From assembly GCF_000209655.1 (NCBI RefSeq), contig NC_015458.1, positions 3,162,001 through 3,226,000 of the forward strand: DNA of 64,000 nt, written 5' to 3'. The position numbers and the translations under genes were made by a program. Below, piece by piece: positions 63,027 through 64,000 of the stretch (its first letter is position 1; every line of letters starts with the position of its first letter). Source of the DNA: Pusillimonas sp. T7-7. Lineage in GTDB: Bacteria; Pseudomonadota; Gammaproteobacteria; Burkholderiales; Burkholderiaceae_B. The notes under the pieces are model-generated. The model made no database searches, was not told the DNA's origin, and worked only from the letters and a program-made list of their open reading frames with translations.

Positions 63027-64000
63027 ATGGCCAAATCCCCTTCTGCTCATCTGGATACTCAGCTGCAACATGCCGGCACTGCCCAGTTCGATCCTGTTTC
63101 GGGCGCAGCGCCCGTTGCCTTGCCCTCCATGCGCACCAGCACGGTACGGTTCCAGAATCTGGACGCCCTGGACAGAGCGCAGGCGGACAAGGCCAGGGGC
63201 GACCGCAGCGTGACATACGGGCGGGTGGGCATGGATACCCACGCCGCGCTGGAGCAGGTGTTTTGCGACCTCGAAGGCGCCGAGCGCGCCTTTCTGGCGT
63301 CGTCTGGCTTGGGCGCCGTTACGCTGGCGCTGTTCAGTGTGCTCAATAGCGGCGATCATGTCATTGTGGCCGATTGCGCCTATGGCCCGGTACGCTATCT
63401 GGACAAAACAGTGTTGAGCCGCATGAATATCGAGGTGAGCTACAGCCGTGCCGTGGTGGCCGAGCTGGCCGGCCAGTTGCGCCCCAATACGCGTGTGCTG
63501 TATGTGGAATCGCCCGGCTCGCTATTGTTTGAAATGCTGGATATTCCCGCATTGGCGGAATTTGCCCGTCAACACAATCTGATATTGGCCACCGACAACA
63601 CCTGGGGCTCGGGCTATGTTTACCGCCCGCTGGATCTGGGGGCCGACATTTCGGTGGTGGCGGGCACCAAGTATGTGGGCGGCCATTCCGATCTTATGCT
63701 GGGCGCCGTCATGGCCAAAGATCCTGACATCATCCGTCGTCTTAACGACACGCACTATGCCATGGGCTATTCCATCAGCGCCGATGACGCCTGGCTGGCC
63801 ATACGTGGTGCGCGTACTCTGCCCATACGCATGAGGCATACCGCCGAGCATGCGCTAGAGGTCTGCCGTTTTCTGTCCGGCCGCGCCGAGGTGGTCCGCA
63901 TCTTTCATCCGGCGTGGCCAGATGATCCCGGCCACGCTCTGTGGCAGCGCGACTGCACGGGTTCCAATGGCATGTTGTCGGTGGAGCTCAAGCTTGGCCA
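63027..64000 (+). CDS. metC: Cystathionine beta-lyase-like PLP enzyme, cut by window edge
   Basis: The frame from ATG 63027 (MAKSPSAHLDTQLQHAGTAQ) stays open to the window end, giving 324 residues of a protein expected near 390. It is a Cys/Met-metabolism PLP enzyme: TYGRVGMDTHAALEQVFCDL, ASSGLGAVTLALFSVLNSGD, YVESPGSLLFEMLDIPALAE, LATDNTWGSGYVYRPLDLGA and the PLP-Lys motif AGTKYVGGHSDLMLGAV. It cleaves cystathionine to homocysteine, pyruvate and ammonia if truly MetC. Gamma-lyases share the fold; the SGY.YRPLDLGADIS.V form favours MetC. Confidence 0.87.
   Translation, partial: MAKSPSAHLDTQLQHAGTAQFDPVSGAAPVALPSMRTSTVRFQNLDALDRAQADKARGDRSVTYGRVGMDTHAALEQVFCDLEGAERAFLASSGLGAVTLALFSVLNSGDHVIVADCAYGPVRYLDKTVLSRMNIEVSYSRAVVAELAGQLRPNTRVLYVESPGSLLFEMLDIPALAEFARQHNLILATDNTWGSGYVYRPLDLGADISVVAGTKYVGGHSDLMLGAVMAKDPDIIRRLNDTHYAMGYSISADDAWLAIRGARTLPIRMRHTAEHALEVCRFLSGRAEVVRIFHPAWPDDPGHALWQRDCTGSNGMLSVELKLG

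Overview
The window looks like a chromosomal segment of a betaproteobacterium of the order Burkholderiales, most likely family Alcaligenaceae (the Bordetella/Achromobacter/Pusillimonas group). The evidence is a smg-topB-gluQ neighbourhood, aceK embedded in a leucine-degradation (liu) operon, many TRAP solute-uptake systems, a remnant of a Bug-type receptor, and moderately high GC coding sequence. This placement is inferred from gene content; the genus cannot be fixed. No rRNA, tRNA, CRISPR array, integrase, transposase or prophage gene was seen. No stretch longer than 300 bases lacks a gene.

Left part (1-14.3 kb): purine breakdown. The genes allA, uraD, xdhABC, guaD, alc, puuE, uraH and puuD lie in four alternating blocks. 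Together they encode the whole route from guanine or hypoxanthine through xanthine, urate, 5-hydroxyisourate, OHCU, allantoin and allantoate to ureidoglycolate and then glyoxylate. A pterin-carbinolamine dehydratase, an AEC-type exporter, AMP nucleosidase and a nucleoside 2-deoxyribosyltransferase-like protein follow.

Middle part (14.4-33.2 kb): two DctPQM-type TRAP transporters (one minus, one plus) flank a SET-domain protein, a solitary acetolactate-synthase large subunit, a solitary pyruvate-dehydrogenase-type E1 and a divergent Lrp/AsnC regulator with repeated operator-like sequences. Then come topB, which has a histone-H1-like Lys/Ala tail, a large DUF2157/DUF4401/GDYXXLXY membrane protein, gluQ and smg.

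Leucine block (33.4-43.2 kb, mostly minus strand): liuR, liuA, aceK, an acetyl-CoA acetyltransferase, liuB and liuD. A perfect 22-bp palindrome precedes liuA and a related 14-bp palindrome precedes liuR. A divergent metallo-beta-lactamase-fold hydrolase shares the liuR promoter region. liuC and liuE are absent from the window.

Right part (43.4-62.0 kb): the least explained and most interesting section, apparently one catabolic island of two convergent operons and a transport operon. Operon A (plus) has a GntR/FCD regulator, a family III CoA-transferase and a split biotin-dependent carboxylase made of two different carboxyltransferase subunits, a 73-residue biotin carrier and a stand-alone biotin carboxylase. 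Operon B (minus) has an aldehyde dehydrogenase, a thiamine-diphosphate enzyme, a fused TRAP permease, its TAXI receptor and a beta-hydroxyacid dehydrogenase. Operon C (plus) has a second GntR, paralogous to the first, an SsuABC/TauABC-like ABC transporter and a TauE/SafE permease. The octamer TACAAAAT recurs at the GntR1 promoter and in the operon B/C divergent promoter region. The substrate is unknown. The island ends at a decayed Bug-receptor 3' end, followed by a LysE-family exporter and a metC-like gene cut by the window edge.
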